The notes below the pieces were generated by a model, which did not search any database, was not told the DNA's origin, and worked only from the letters and a program-made list of their open reading frames with translations. A DNA stretch of 42,932 bases. It comes from a virus. This document shows, piece by piece, positions 1 to 7,066 of the stretch. The stretch lies in the IMG/VR virus record IMGVR_UViG_3300033146_001765, positions 1 to 42,932 of that record; one strand, 5' to 3'. Each line of letters starts with the position of its first letter. The stretch's first letter is position 1. Made by a program: the position numbers and the translations under genes.

Positions 1-114
1 CAGCCGACGCAGAAGAGGCCCGACGAGCAGCCGGCGAGAGGTGCTGCGCAGTGCATACCCGTGCAGACCATGGGAGCGTCCTCGTGCGCGTGGGGAGAGG
101 GGTGGTCGACGTGG
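1..114. repeat. 114-bp terminal direct repeat, left copy
   Basis: These bases recur exactly at 42819-42932. A small gene and the start of the terminase operon read continuously only if the two ends are joined, so the repeat marks a circular or circularly permuted molecule of 42,818 bp. It may be no more than an assembly overlap. A true short terminal repeat packaged by the phage is less likely, because the repeat lies inside a gene. Confidence 0.95.
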
Positions 115-122
115 GGGATCAC
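1..122 (-). CDS. Cys-rich zinc-binding-like small protein, N-terminal part (continues at 42818)
   Basis: This is the first part of a 65-residue gene that crosses the contig ends; the rest lies at 42743-42818. It starts at a GTG (120-122) that overlaps the stop of the upstream 38-residue gene in a GTGA. The protein carries cysteines at about residues 20, 25, 32, 38 and 41, the last two as CVGC, so metal binding is plausible. Its stop overlaps the GTG start of the large terminase. An alternative start is the ATG at residue 18. I do not recognise the family. The unbroken chain of overlaps through the junction supports circularity. Confidence 0.75.
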   Translation of the reverse strand, partial: MIPHVDHPSPHAHEDAPMVCTGMHCAAPLAGCSSGLFCVG

Positions 123-235
123 TCCGGCTTCCTTGCCGCTGCTACGGCCATACAGACGAGCAGAATGATCAGCGCGGACCCTCCGACGACGAGCCCGATC
201 ACGTCCAGCTTGGTCAGCCATGGGAGTTCGCTCAC
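119..235 (-). CDS. 38-residue single-span membrane protein
   Basis: This very short gene starts at a GTG that overlaps the stop of the methyltransferase gene (GTGA, 232-235), and its stop overlaps the next start the same way. The protein has a polar N-terminus (about 11 residues), one hydrophobic stretch (residues about 12-34, rich in Val, Leu, Ile, Gly, Ala) and a basic tail ending RKPE. That is the layout of a single membrane span. No Shine-Dalgarno is visible, so translation is probably coupled to the upstream gene. The function is unknown; holin-like or envelope roles are possible but unproven. Confidence 0.65.
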   Translation of the reverse strand: MSELPWLTKLDVIGLVVGGSALIILLVCMAVAAARKPE

Positions 236-1629
236 AGCGCGTCCGGCCCTGGGTCGACGTCAGCGCTGCGAGCCCAGTCGCCCCACCGCTTACGGATCAC
301 GTCGCAGTAGGCTGGGCTGATCTCCATGCCGAGACAGCGTCTACCGTTCTTCGCTGCGGCGATCAGCGTCGTGCCAGAGCCGAGGAACGGATCAAAGATC
401 ACGTCGCCTTCGTCGCTGAACGCTTTGACGAAGAACTCTGGGAGCTTAACCGGAAACTCTGCGGTGTGGCCGCGCTCCGGGTCTGCTGCAGCGTTCCTAT
501 ACGCGAGCACATTGTTCGGCAGCGCGATACCTTCACGCGTCGGGGTGCGGCCACCGGCAATAAAGCCGCTCTGCGTCTTCGGGTTGTCGATCGAGTAGTC
601 AAAGCAGCCGTCTGACGCGTGGCCCACTCGGTAATGGTCGAGCTTGATCGCATTGTTCCGCGTGAAGTGGAACACCGGCTCCCAGCTGTTCTTGAACCGG
701 TTCGGCCACTTGCCGGGCACGCCCTGCCTGGTCCAAGCAAACTCGTCGACGAACAACCAGCCCCACTCGCGGACGTGCGCTAGCGTGAGATCCTTCACGT
801 AGAGCGACCGCTGCCCCTCCTCGCAGTGCTCCTTTATGTTGACGAAGAAGGATCCGTCGGCGGCGAGGTGTTGTGCGACGAGGGCCTGGAGCGGCTCCCA
901 CCACCGGACGTAGGCGTCGGGCTTAATCGGCTTGAACCCGCTCGACTCGTCATAATTCCGCTGGCTCGCGTAGGGCGGCGAGGTCACGCAGACGTTGACG
1001 CGATCCTCGCCAACGAGCGCGGCCCAGTCCTCCGGTTCGCGGCAGTCCCCACACATGAGCCGGTGCGGCCCCAGCGCGTAGACCTCGCCACGCTCGCTCA
1101 CAGGGTCTGCGGGAGGCTCGCCGCCGCCTGTGTCTTCGCCCTCTGGCAAGTCTTCTTCGTTGAGTTCGTCCACCCGCTCTTGGAGTTCGCCTAGGTAGGT
1201 CTCGTCCACGCCCAGCCCTGCTAGGTCGTCGCCCTCGAACTGGTCGAGAATGTCGAGCAGCTCGGCCTCGTCCCAGCCGCCTTGCTCGGTCAGCCGGTTG
1301 TGAGCGACGAGGAACGCTTCGGCCTCCTGGTCCGACCGCGAGGACCACCCGCGCTGCACGGGGAGGAGCCATGCGCCGTCCGCGTTGACTTCGATCCCGT
1401 CCGGCGCTGCCTGTCCTTCGCCGTGCATGGTTAGGAGGCGAGCCGTTCGCCCGTGCCCAGCGACGAGCCGGCCTGTGCGCTCGTCGAGGATCACGCCGTC
1501 AGCGAAGCCGAAGCGGTCGATCGCTGTCCCCAGCTCTGGGGAGTGCTTCTTGGGATTCCGCTCCGCTCCCTCGACCTCGCCCAAGGGCATGTATTCGATC
1601 CAGCGCGCGGCCTTCTTCTTCCGGGTCAT
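232..1629 (-). CDS. ParB-domain/DNA methyltransferase fusion (N6-A or N4-C)
   Basis: A 465-residue two-domain protein. Residues about 10-115 resemble the ParB nuclease-like fold, with the LVAGHGR signature near 55-61. After an acidic linker (about 150-178) comes a beta-class amino-methyltransferase: SPPY (motif IV) at 217-220, an H-x-A-x-FP segment near 389-393, then the AdoMet-binding motif DPFLGSGTT at 413-421 and GMEIS at 434-438. The motif order IV then I defines the beta class. It should methylate adenine N6 or cytosine N4 in phage DNA, probably against host restriction; the target base cannot be told from sequence. The ATG overlaps the upstream stop (ATGA). ParB-methylase fusions near terminase genes are known in phages. 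No partner endonuclease is seen. Confidence 0.9.
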   Translation of the reverse strand: MTRKKKAARWIEYMPLGEVEGAERNPKKHSPELGTAIDRFGFADGVILDERTGRLVAGHGRTARLLTMHGEGQAAPDGIEVNADGAWLLPVQRGWSSRSDQEAEAFLVAHNRLTEQGGWDEAELLDILDQFEGDDLAGLGVDETYLGELQERVDELNEEDLPEGEDTGGGEPPADPVSERGEVYALGPHRLMCGDCREPEDWAALVGEDRVNVCVTSPPYASQRNYDESSGFKPIKPDAYVRWWEPLQALVAQHLAADGSFFVNIKEHCEEGQRSLYVKDLTLAHVREWGWLFVDEFAWTRQGVPGKWPNRFKNSWEPVFHFTRNNAIKLDHYRVGHASDGCFDYSIDNPKTQSGFIAGGRTPTREGIALPNNVLAYRNAAADPERGHTAEFPVKLPEFFVKAFSDEGDVIFDPFLGSGTTLIAAAKNGRRCLGMEISPAYCDVIRKRWGDWARSADVDPGPDAL

Positions 1630-1811
1630 AGCGCCGGTCCGATCTCGCAGACGAGGCGAACGCGTAGCAGCGCGCCTTCGAGGGCTGTGACGACAATCGA
1701 GAGGTCGCGGGTCGTGGCCGGAGCCCCGCGCGGGTTCGCGGCGGCGATCATTTTGTCGGCCCTTGCGCGGCCGAGTGCCTCTTCGATCAATAGCCTTAGC
1801 TCTGTGCTCAA
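1626..1811 (-). CDS. small unknown protein (61 aa)
   Basis: I chose the TTG at 1809-1811: it overlaps the upstream stop as TTGA and has AGGAGG four bases before it. An upstream TTG at 1829 would add six residues and has no such site. The protein begins with an amphipathic helix (LRLLIEEALGRARADKM) followed by a strand-rich half (LSIVVTALEG). It has no cysteine cluster or membrane segment. It overlaps the methyltransferase start by ATGA, so the two are probably co-translated. I do not recognise the family. Confidence 0.6.
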   Translation of the reverse strand: MSTELRLLIEEALGRARADKMIAAANPRGAPATTRDLSIVVTALEGALLRVRLVCEIGPAL

Positions 1812-1960
1812 GGGCCCTCCTGTGGGCAATGGTCGACGGCTGGGGTCGTGTCGTCGTAGGCGTTGCGCTCGGCGTAGATCCCTGCGAGGTAGAAGCTCAC
1901 AGCGACAACGAGGAAGCAGATCACCTTTCCGGTCTTGGTCAGGCCTGCTTCTTTGCTCAC
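1808..1960 (-). CDS. 50-residue membrane protein
   Basis: GTG start at 1958-1960, overlapping the upstream stop as GTGA. The protein has a short basic N-terminus (SKEAGLTKTGK), one membrane span (about residues 12-29, ICFLVVAVSFYLAGIYA) and an acidic C-terminus. By the positive-inside rule the N-terminus is likely cytoplasmic. Nothing in the sequence gives a function. It is one of three single-span peptides under 60 residues in this genome; phage peptides of this kind include holins, antiholins and exclusion factors. Confidence 0.65.
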   Translation of the reverse strand: MSKEAGLTKTGKVICFLVVAVSFYLAGIYAERNAYDDTTPAVDHCPQEGP

Positions 1961-2631
1961 GCCTTCACCCACAGGATCTGCCCGTCGAAGCGCTCGTCGC
2001 CGACGTGGTGGAGCTTGACCTCGTGGCCTCGGAGGACGAGCCGTTGCATGAGCTCGTATGCGTGCTGGAAGGCTGAGATCGGGAAGGGGAGGCTGGTTTC
2101 GTCGCAGTCGCACTGATCCCGACATTGCACGCAGCCTACTACCTCCAACTCATAGCCGCCCTTCGATCCCTGCAGCTCTGCAAGGAGGTGATTCCAGAAC
2201 GGCTCGACGCTCAAGAGGTCGGCTTCTCGCTCGAGGATCGAGAACATGGACTTGACGAGCTCAGCGGGAAGCTCACGCATGGCCTTGGCTTCCCAGTGGT
2301 GAGCCTCGACGTCGTCGACGATCCCCATGGTGGTCTCTTCTTCCACGAGCAGCTCCTGCATGGGATTCTCGTCGCGCTCCCTCGCCTTTCTGCACGGCCC
2401 GCACTCTGTCCCGTCACCCTTGTGCCTTGCAGAATAGAGGAGTGGCGAACCGCACGCACAGGTCTTCCAGCATGGCTCCTCGTGAGGGTTCGTCGGCCTG
2501 CCGCATGGGCACGGCTTGTTCCCCGTCAGCACGTCCATGCACTCCTGCTCCTGGGATTCGGTCATGTTCGCCATGACGTCGCCGAGCGTCTTCTTCTTGA
2601 ACTCGTTCTCACCTAGTCGGTCTCCGCTCAC
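1957..2631 (-). CDS. Cys-rich protein with zinc-ribbon-like N-terminal half
   Basis: A 224-residue protein starting at GTG 2631, overlapped with the upstream stop (GTGA). The first half holds many paired cysteines: CPCG near residues 41-44, then CWKTCACG, then CGPC near 77-80. This is consistent with two treble-clef or ribbon-type metal sites. A second cluster lies near residues 167-175 (CVQCRDQCDC). The middle is helical and acidic, with the core ELVKSMFSILEREADLL. It could bind nucleic acid or act as an adaptor, but no known family is recognised. It sits in the early left operon between the UDG/HTH gene and the methyltransferase. Confidence 0.75.
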   Translation of the reverse strand: MSGDRLGENEFKKKTLGDVMANMTESQEQECMDVLTGNKPCPCGRPTNPHEEPCWKTCACGSPLLYSARHKGDGTECGPCRKARERDENPMQELLVEEETTMGIVDDVEAHHWEAKAMRELPAELVKSMFSILEREADLLSVEPFWNHLLAELQGSKGGYELEVVGCVQCRDQCDCDETSLPFPISAFQHAYELMQRLVLRGHEVKLHHVGDERFDGQILWVKA

Positions 2632-2831
2632 AGCAAGTCCTCAAGCGCGTTCGCTTCGTCTTTGAAATATTCTCCTCTTGCTGCCAGTCCATTCATGTAT
2701 TCAGCTGCGGCCACCTCAAGCGCCTGTGCCCTGCGTCGATAGAACAGGGCACGCATGACGACGCGCCTTGCCCATGACAACTTTATCCACGTTGGCCTCT
2801 TTACGGATTTGACCTCGACGAACCTACTCAC
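2628..2831 (-). CDS. small basic unknown protein (67 aa)
   Basis: GTG start at 2829-2831. It overlaps the end of the upstream reading frame by 8 bases and its own stop overlaps the next GTG (GTGA). The N-terminal half is strongly basic (KSVKRPTW, then RRVVMRALFYRRR) and the C-terminal half is helical and acidic. This could suit DNA or terminase-complex binding, but that is only inference from charge. No family is recognised. Confidence 0.6.
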   Translation of the reverse strand: MSRFVEVKSVKRPTWIKLSWARRVVMRALFYRRRAQALEVAAAEYMNGLAARGEYFKDEANALEDLL

Positions 2832-3120
2832 CGAACTGTTCTCCCATGACCCGCAGCGTCTCGCGCGCGAGCTCTTGCAACGGCATATTCGCGAGGCGGT
2901 CGCCGTCGGCCGTCAGACCTTCGATATCTGCGCCCTCGAGCGCGAGCGCGACGCGGGCCAGGGACTCGACCTCGCGCGGTGCTGGGTGGAGCGGGGTCGC
3001 TCCGTCGTCGCCTAGGGCCTGCTTCTTCGCTAGCTTCGCGATCGCGGTCGGCTCGCCTCGAGCAGCGAGCAGCCGCTCGACGACGTCCGTGATCCCGAGT
3101 TTCGTCGCGCGCCAGGCCAA
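2824..3120 (-). CDS. C-terminal fragment of the UDG-like/HTH (TerS-like) protein, out of frame
   Basis: As it stands this reading frame could begin only at a weak TTG (3120) without a ribosome site. The reading is much better explained as the end of the gene at 3030-4259. If one copy of the 11-bp tandem repeat at 3134-3155 is removed, the upstream frame runs through AKDLSDALSLAWRATK into this segment and the gene becomes 475 codons long. The sequence is helical: one block (about WRATKLG to LLAARGEP), a loop with TPLHPAP, then a second block (REVESLARVALALEG). That pattern is typical of the helical oligomerisation part of small terminase subunits. Confidence 0.7.
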   Translation of the reverse strand: MAWRATKLGITDVVERLLAARGEPTAIAKLAKKQALGDDGATPLHPAPREVESLARVALALEGADIEGLTADGDRLANMPLQELARETLRVMGEQFGE

Positions 3121-4259
3121 GGAGAGCGCGTCCGATAGATCCTTGATAGATCCTTCGCGACCTGCGCTTCCGCCTTCTGCTTCGCTACCTCGGTCACTCT
3201 GCGCTGGTGCTCGTCCCGCTCAGCCTGCCAATTTTCCGCAGCTGCGACGTATCGTACCTGATCGGTGCGGATCCCTGCGAGACGTCCGGCCTCCGCGAGC
3301 GAGCTAGCCTCGCCCATGACGTAGGCACGTCGAGCGGTCTCTCGCTTCACTGGGTCTATGGCCTTGTTCCCTGCGCCGGTCGTGACCTCGGCCTTGGCGC
3401 TCCTCGAGGACGACAGGTCGCGGATCGCGTAGGGCTCGCCGAGGACGGGGATCGAGGTGATGACGTGCTTGTGGAACTCCTCGACCCTCTCGCCGTCGTG
3501 CCATGGACCCAGCGGAACACCGGCCCTGAGGAACCGCTCGCCGTACCCGCGCACGTCCTCGGCGTGCTTATATTGACGGTGATACGCAGGCGAGCACACC
3601 TTGACGTGTTGGACCTTCGCAGCCTTGAGCACGTCGTGGGGCGCGTTGCCTAGGGCGACCCATTTAGTGTCCGGCCCAAAGGCCTTCGCGAGTTGGGCGA
3701 GTTCTCGGGTGTATCGCTTCCCTCGGACGCTGCGCCCGTTGCAGAGGTAGATCGAGAGCTCGTCATATCCAAGCGCCCGCAGCGCGAGGAAGAGCCACGT
3801 CCCGGCCTTGGAGGCAAAAGGTAGCTGGCCAAAGCGTTTGCACTGGTCCCCAACGAGAACGAGCTGAGGCCTCGGCGAGCCGTAGCCAATGCCAATCCGC
3901 CGGACCGTCGAGAGAGCCGGCCAGCAGTGCTCACGAGCTTCAGCGAAGTTTCCGTCCTGGGCAGCGACGAACCAGCCAGCAGCCTCTAGGCGGGCCCTTA
4001 TGGACGCCTCACGCACCCCTACGGCTACAGGCCCCGTGCTTGCTGCGATTAAACGCCTTACCAAAGAAGCACCCCACTGCTGACCAGACCTCGGGTCCGG
4101 CTCGGCGAGCAGATCGCAGACGTTCAGCGTGTTAACTAGGTGCCTGCCCGCATTCGCTACCTTCAAGCGGTTGTCGTAGGTCGGCAGCGCGTCGTCGTAG
4201 AGCGTGAGCGGAGGCATTTCATGGGGCCGAATGTCGTGCCGGGTGTCGCCGGTGCTCAC
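3030..4259 (-). CDS. UDG-like domain fused to terminase-small-subunit-like HTH; truncated by frameshift
   Basis: GTG start overlapping the upstream stop (GTGA). Residues about 120-245 look like the uracil-DNA-glycosylase superfamily: a VGDQ turn (136-139), PFASKAGTWLFLALRALGY (147-165) like the family's PF-x-G-x-AG helix, a strand ending CNG, then WVALG (200-204) and the SPAYH loop (223-227) like the HPS motif. Residues about 305-352 form an HTH ending in a W-x-x-(E/Q)R pattern, as in phage small terminase subunits. Catalysis is uncertain: the acidic residue would be D138 and the histidine H227. After residue about 371 the frame is broken by an 11-bp duplication, so the last 40 or so residues (Arg/Ser-rich) are out-of-frame sequence. 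The gene lies upstream of the large terminase on the same strand, which fits a TerS role. The UDG assignment is pattern-based and moderate. Confidence 0.65.
   Translation of the reverse strand: MSTGDTRHDIRPHEMPPLTLYDDALPTYDNRLKVANAGRHLVNTLNVCDLLAEPDPRSGQQWGASLVRRLIAASTGPVAVGVREASIRARLEAAGWFVAAQDGNFAEAREHCWPALSTVRRIGIGYGSPRPQLVLVGDQCKRFGQLPFASKAGTWLFLALRALGYDELSIYLCNGRSVRGKRYTRELAQLAKAFGPDTKWVALGNAPHDVLKAAKVQHVKVCSPAYHRQYKHAEDVRGYGERFLRAGVPLGPWHDGERVEEFHKHVITSIPVLGEPYAIRDLSSSRSAKAEVTTGAGNKAIDPVKRETARRAYVMGEASSLAEAGRLAGIRTDQVRYVAAAENWQAERDEHQRRVTEVAKQKAEAQVAKDLSRIYRTRSPWPGARRNSGSRTSSSGCSLLEASRPRSRS
3134..3155. repeat. 11-bp perfect tandem duplication causing a frameshift
   Basis: GATAGATCCTT occurs twice in a row (3134-3144 and 3145-3155). 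The gene span 2824-4259 is 1,436 bp, not a multiple of three; minus 11 it is 1,425 bp, exactly 475 codons. The duplication therefore splits the UDG-like/HTH gene. It may be a real slippage mutation or an assembly or read error. Confidence 0.9.
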
Positions 4260-4450
4260 GCAGGATCCCCAGCCGTGATAATCGAGGTGTCGCCATAGAG
4301 GGTGATCTCCTCCTGCGAAGTCTCGTCGATCGCTGCGAGGTGGAGCTCAAGCGCGACGATCTGCTTGTTGATCGCTTTCACGTCGCAGCGCAGCCGGTGG
4401 ATCTTGTCGGTCGTCCTCTGTCGCGCGAAATGCCTATCGTCGTGATTCAT
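4256..4450 (-). CDS. small coiled-coil protein (64 aa)
   Basis: ATG start overlapping the stop of the RHH gene (ATGA), and its stop overlaps the GTG of the next gene. A heptad-like helix (about residues 16-45, with Leu/Ile/Val at regular spacing) suggests a coiled coil. The C-terminal 15 residues are polar. It is the second gene after the RHH regulator and upstream of the TerS-like gene. I do not recognise the family; a small packaging or regulatory partner is possible. Confidence 0.6.
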   Translation of the reverse strand: MNHDDRHFARQRTTDKIHRLRCDVKAINKQIVALELHLAAIDETSQEEITLYGDTSIITAGDPA

Positions 4451-4665
4451 GCCAGAGCCTTCCCGTCGTTGTGATCGGTGCGAATGTCCTCGAGGTAGAG
4501 GTCGACGGCCTTGCGCAAAAACGAGGTGAGGGTCGGGATCTCCTCCTCGGCCTTGAATCTAATGATCGCGACCTGAACCTCGTCGAAGGCCTGGAGGTCG
4601 AGTCGGACGCCTACGACTCTAGTCAGCCCGTTGTCCCGCGCGCCGCCAGCTTGCTTTGCTCTCAT
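4447..4665 (-). CDS. ribbon-helix-helix DNA-binding protein
   Basis: A 72-residue protein with the RHH layout: a basic N-terminal arm, a strand (TRVVGVRL), helix A (about residues 24-39, DLQAFDEVQVAIIRFK) and helix B (SFLRKAVDLYLEDI). Such proteins dimerise through the strand and bind short direct repeats in promoters. It is the first gene of the lower left transcription unit. Two TTGCAG direct repeats 11 bp apart lie just upstream (4684-4700), inside its own predicted promoter, so autoregulation is a good hypothesis. It may set the timing of the packaging and late genes that follow. No paired toxin is recognised nearby. Confidence 0.75.
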   Translation of the reverse strand: MRAKQAGGARDNGLTRVVGVRLDLQAFDEVQVAIIRFKAEEEIPTLTSFLRKAVDLYLEDIRTDHNDGKALA

Positions 4666-4671
4666 ACTTCC

Positions 4672-4700
4672 ACGTTAACGGATCTGCAACAATCCTGCAA
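4672..4700 (-). promoter_or_regulatory. predicted promoter TTGCAG-N17-TAACGT with TTGCAG direct repeats
   Basis: On the minus strand TTGCAG (4695-4700) is followed by exactly 17 bases, then TAACGT (4672-4677), then six bases, then the ATG of the RHH gene. This geometry is identical to the promoter at 9797-9825. Transcription would begin at or within a base or two of the ATG, so the message may be leaderless. A second TTGCAG at 4684-4689 lies in the spacer, 11 bp from the first, and is a likely operator. Confidence 0.6.
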
Positions 4701-4890
4701 CACTGTGAGCAATTTGGTATATAGGCCAAAAACCGGCCACTGGCCCGGAGTTGAGCGCGTAAACGGGCACTGCTTCGCGAAGTGGAGACGGCGCAGTAGC
4801 AGGGGAGGGCGTCTGTTTCTTAGTCCTAGGCGCTGGGGCGAGGTGCCCGACCGGCGACCCTAGGCGGGATCGCCGTGCAGCGTTGAGGCG
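4701..4890. other. noncoding gap between primase stop and promoter
   Basis: About 190 bases without a convincing gene. On the minus strand it contains a TATATA box-like stretch (around 4719-4724), a 10-bp palindrome CTTCGCGAAG (near 4773-4782) and a GGCC-rich inverted repeat flanking five T residues (near 4723-4745). The last could act as a weak terminator for the primase unit. No tRNA fold was found here. Confidence 0.4.
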
Positions 4891-6948
4891 TCAGCCGTAG
4901 CGTGCCGCTAGGCCCTGGCTGCTCCTGCGTTCGTAGACGAAGTCAGCACGGGAGAGGACGCGAGGCGTGAATCCCAGATCGTAGCTTTGGACGAGCTCGA
5001 GGTATCGAGCGATCGAAACAGGGTGGCTCGAGATAGCGAGCGGGACGCCGTCGGGGGCTAGGGTCTCGTATCCGCCGACCTCCTCGAGCACCTCGCCGGA
5101 CTCCTCGCGGGCCTTGATCGCGAGGCCTTTGACGTGCTCCTGGCCCTCCGTCGTCGTCGCGAACCGTGGCGCGTTGGTCCCATTCCATACCCAGCGGGTC
5201 TTCTCGCGGTCAGCGAGGCGTGCTGCGACGTCGTCCGCCGTCCCTGCCCAGGTCCCAGAGTGAGAGGTCTCGATCGCTTCGAGCAGGAATGCTACGGCCT
5301 CGGCGCCCTTGAGGGTGTGCAGCGTCGCGCCGGCCTTGACGTGCTCTAGGCTGTCCCCTGCGTCGAGGATCCCCTCGTCGTAGCTGTAGAGCAGGGTTAA
5401 CGGCTTCCCTTTGCTGTCGTAGCCTCTGTGGACGCTTGCGCCGAGCAGGACCTCCTCGGTCTCGTAGGACCCTGGGATCATGCGCAGGATCGAGCGGTCG
5501 ACCTTCGAGCGGGTGTAATTCCAGGGGAAGCGCACGAAGTGGACCTCGCGCGTCTCGTCCTCTAGCAGAACCTTCGTCGCTTCGATCCGCTTCGCCATGC
5601 AGCGCGAGCAGTAGATCCGGTCACAGCTCGCGCGGTAAGCCCACAGCGTGTCCTGGGTCTCCGCGCCGAAGACCTCGCCGATCTTGCGCCCGCAGACGCA
5701 AGCCCTCGTGACCTGCTTGAACAGATCCTTCGACCCGGCGTCCTCTGCTGCAACCTGCAGTCCCCGCATATCGCGCGGCGTCCCGCGAGCGAGGCGCACC
5801 GGGTCGAGTTCGACCTCGGGGGCCACCTCCGCAGTCAGCGCGTTCAGCGCGATCTGGAAGGCCCGCACGGCTTTGGGGTCGCCGAACTTGCAGACCGTCC
5901 CGAACGTGATCCTTGTTGCGACGTGGCTGGATCGCTCGTAGAGCCTCGAGATATTCCCCTGGTCCGCGTAGCCAATGATCTGCAGGACCTTCTCTAGAGG
6001 CATTCCCTTATCGTTAACGAGGTAGTCAGTCAGCCCCATGCGGAACTCAGCGCGACGGTCGTGGCCCTCCCAGATCGCGCGCGCGGCCTTGCGGACGGGT
6101 GCGAGGTTCGCGTCCGTGTAGGCGATCGGGTCGACGTTCTCGAGGGTCCTGCGCGGAGCCCTGTGCTTCTGCTTGACGATCGGGACCTCGACGCCCGAGA
6201 CGTCCCAGACCGCCTGCTCATACTCCTGCTCGACGATCTCGACGGGTCGCCCGCTCGCGTGGAGGGATCCGGGGAGCCGCTTGAGTTGGTGGGGCCTGAA
6301 CCCAGCCGGATCGAACTTGATCGGGAAGACCCCGTTCCGCCAGACGCTCTGCGGGAACGTCGCCTTAACCTCGTCGAAGAGCCTCAGCCCCTCGAGCTCG
6401 CATTGCGCCTTGAGCCCCTCAAAGCTACTGGCCTGCGTCCTGAGGTGCAGTTGGTAGTTCCCAGAGCCCGTCGCGACCAGCCGACCGGCCTTGACCCTGT
6501 GGTAGAGCCTCGTCGCGAACGTCGTCGCTATCTCCCTGTAGGCCTTCGATCCCGTGTCGCCCCATGCCTCGTCGTCGTCGAGGTCGAAGAACAGGACCAT
6601 TCCGTCGGTCTCGTCAGCGTCCGCGAGCAGCGGCGCGCGCGAGCTCGCGTCCATGAACTTGGGCTGGCCCGAGGGGTCGCGCTGGAACCGCAGGGTCCGA
6701 AAGACGAGCGACTGAGCCCCGTTAACGTCAATCAAGGCTTGGGCTAGCCGCTCCGGTGCCCCCTCGCCCTTCCTGTTGACCTGCGTCATATAGGTCGAGT
6801 GGTCGCCTGGGTAGACCATAGCGGTCACCCAGTGCCCAGACCCGTCGAGGCCGCACCACCGGAGGTGCTCGGCCATGGTCGCTGCGTTGGCTTTTAGCAC
6901 TTGACCCGAACCGGGCCGTTTACTAGGATTTGGGGGTCGTGAGGTCAT
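4891..6948 (-). CDS. AEP-type primase/polymerase (PrimPol-like) with Cys cluster
   Basis: A 685-residue protein with the three archaeo-eukaryotic primase motifs in order: the metal-binding FFDLDDD at about 121-126, SGNYQLHL near 162-169, and RLPGSLH at about 224-230. A cysteine cluster (C417, C419, C442, C447, C450) follows and is probably a zinc site. The C-terminal 230 residues are unassigned and show no Walker motifs, so there is no fused helicase; an SNF2-like helicase lies upstream in the same operon. It should synthesise primers and perhaps longer DNA. No other DNA polymerase is seen in the genome. I chose the ATG at 6946-6948; a TTG at 6990 would add 14 residues. A tRNA gene lies just upstream. 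Confidence 0.82.
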   Translation of the reverse strand: MTSRPPNPSKRPGSGQVLKANAATMAEHLRWCGLDGSGHWVTAMVYPGDHSTYMTQVNRKGEGAPERLAQALIDVNGAQSLVFRTLRFQRDPSGQPKFMDASSRAPLLADADETDGMVLFFDLDDDEAWGDTGSKAYREIATTFATRLYHRVKAGRLVATGSGNYQLHLRTQASSFEGLKAQCELEGLRLFDEVKATFPQSVWRNGVFPIKFDPAGFRPHQLKRLPGSLHASGRPVEIVEQEYEQAVWDVSGVEVPIVKQKHRAPRRTLENVDPIAYTDANLAPVRKAARAIWEGHDRRAEFRMGLTDYLVNDKGMPLEKVLQIIGYADQGNISRLYERSSHVATRITFGTVCKFGDPKAVRAFQIALNALTAEVAPEVELDPVRLARGTPRDMRGLQVAAEDAGSKDLFKQVTRACVCGRKIGEVFGAETQDTLWAYRASCDRIYCSRCMAKRIEATKVLLEDETREVHFVRFPWNYTRSKVDRSILRMIPGSYETEEVLLGASVHRGYDSKGKPLTLLYSYDEGILDAGDSLEHVKAGATLHTLKGAEAVAFLLEAIETSHSGTWAGTADDVAARLADREKTRWVWNGTNAPRFATTTEGQEHVKGLAIKAREESGEVLEEVGGYETLAPDGVPLAISSHPVSIARYLELVQSYDLGFTPRVLSRADFVYERRSSQGLAARYG

Positions 6949-7066
6949 GGGCGTACGCTGCCTGTTGAGTTCGCTGAACAGGGCCGGCAAGCCCTACTGA
7001 GCGACGAGAGAAGGCGCCACGGGAAACCGAGGCGTCTTTCTTCTTTGGTTCAGACGTGTTCTTCAA

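Noticed and set aside
1-114. physical terminal repeat like T7
   Set aside because: It lies within a gene and is short; assembly overlap is the simpler reading.
4773-4782. CTTCGCGAAG palindrome as an origin
   Set aside because: A single 10-bp palindrome with no iterons or AT-rich region is too little evidence.
6061-6747. 228-residue plus-strand frame
   Set aside because: It is antisense to the primase, has Arg/Leu-rich composition typical of high-GC shadow frames and no ribosome site or motif.
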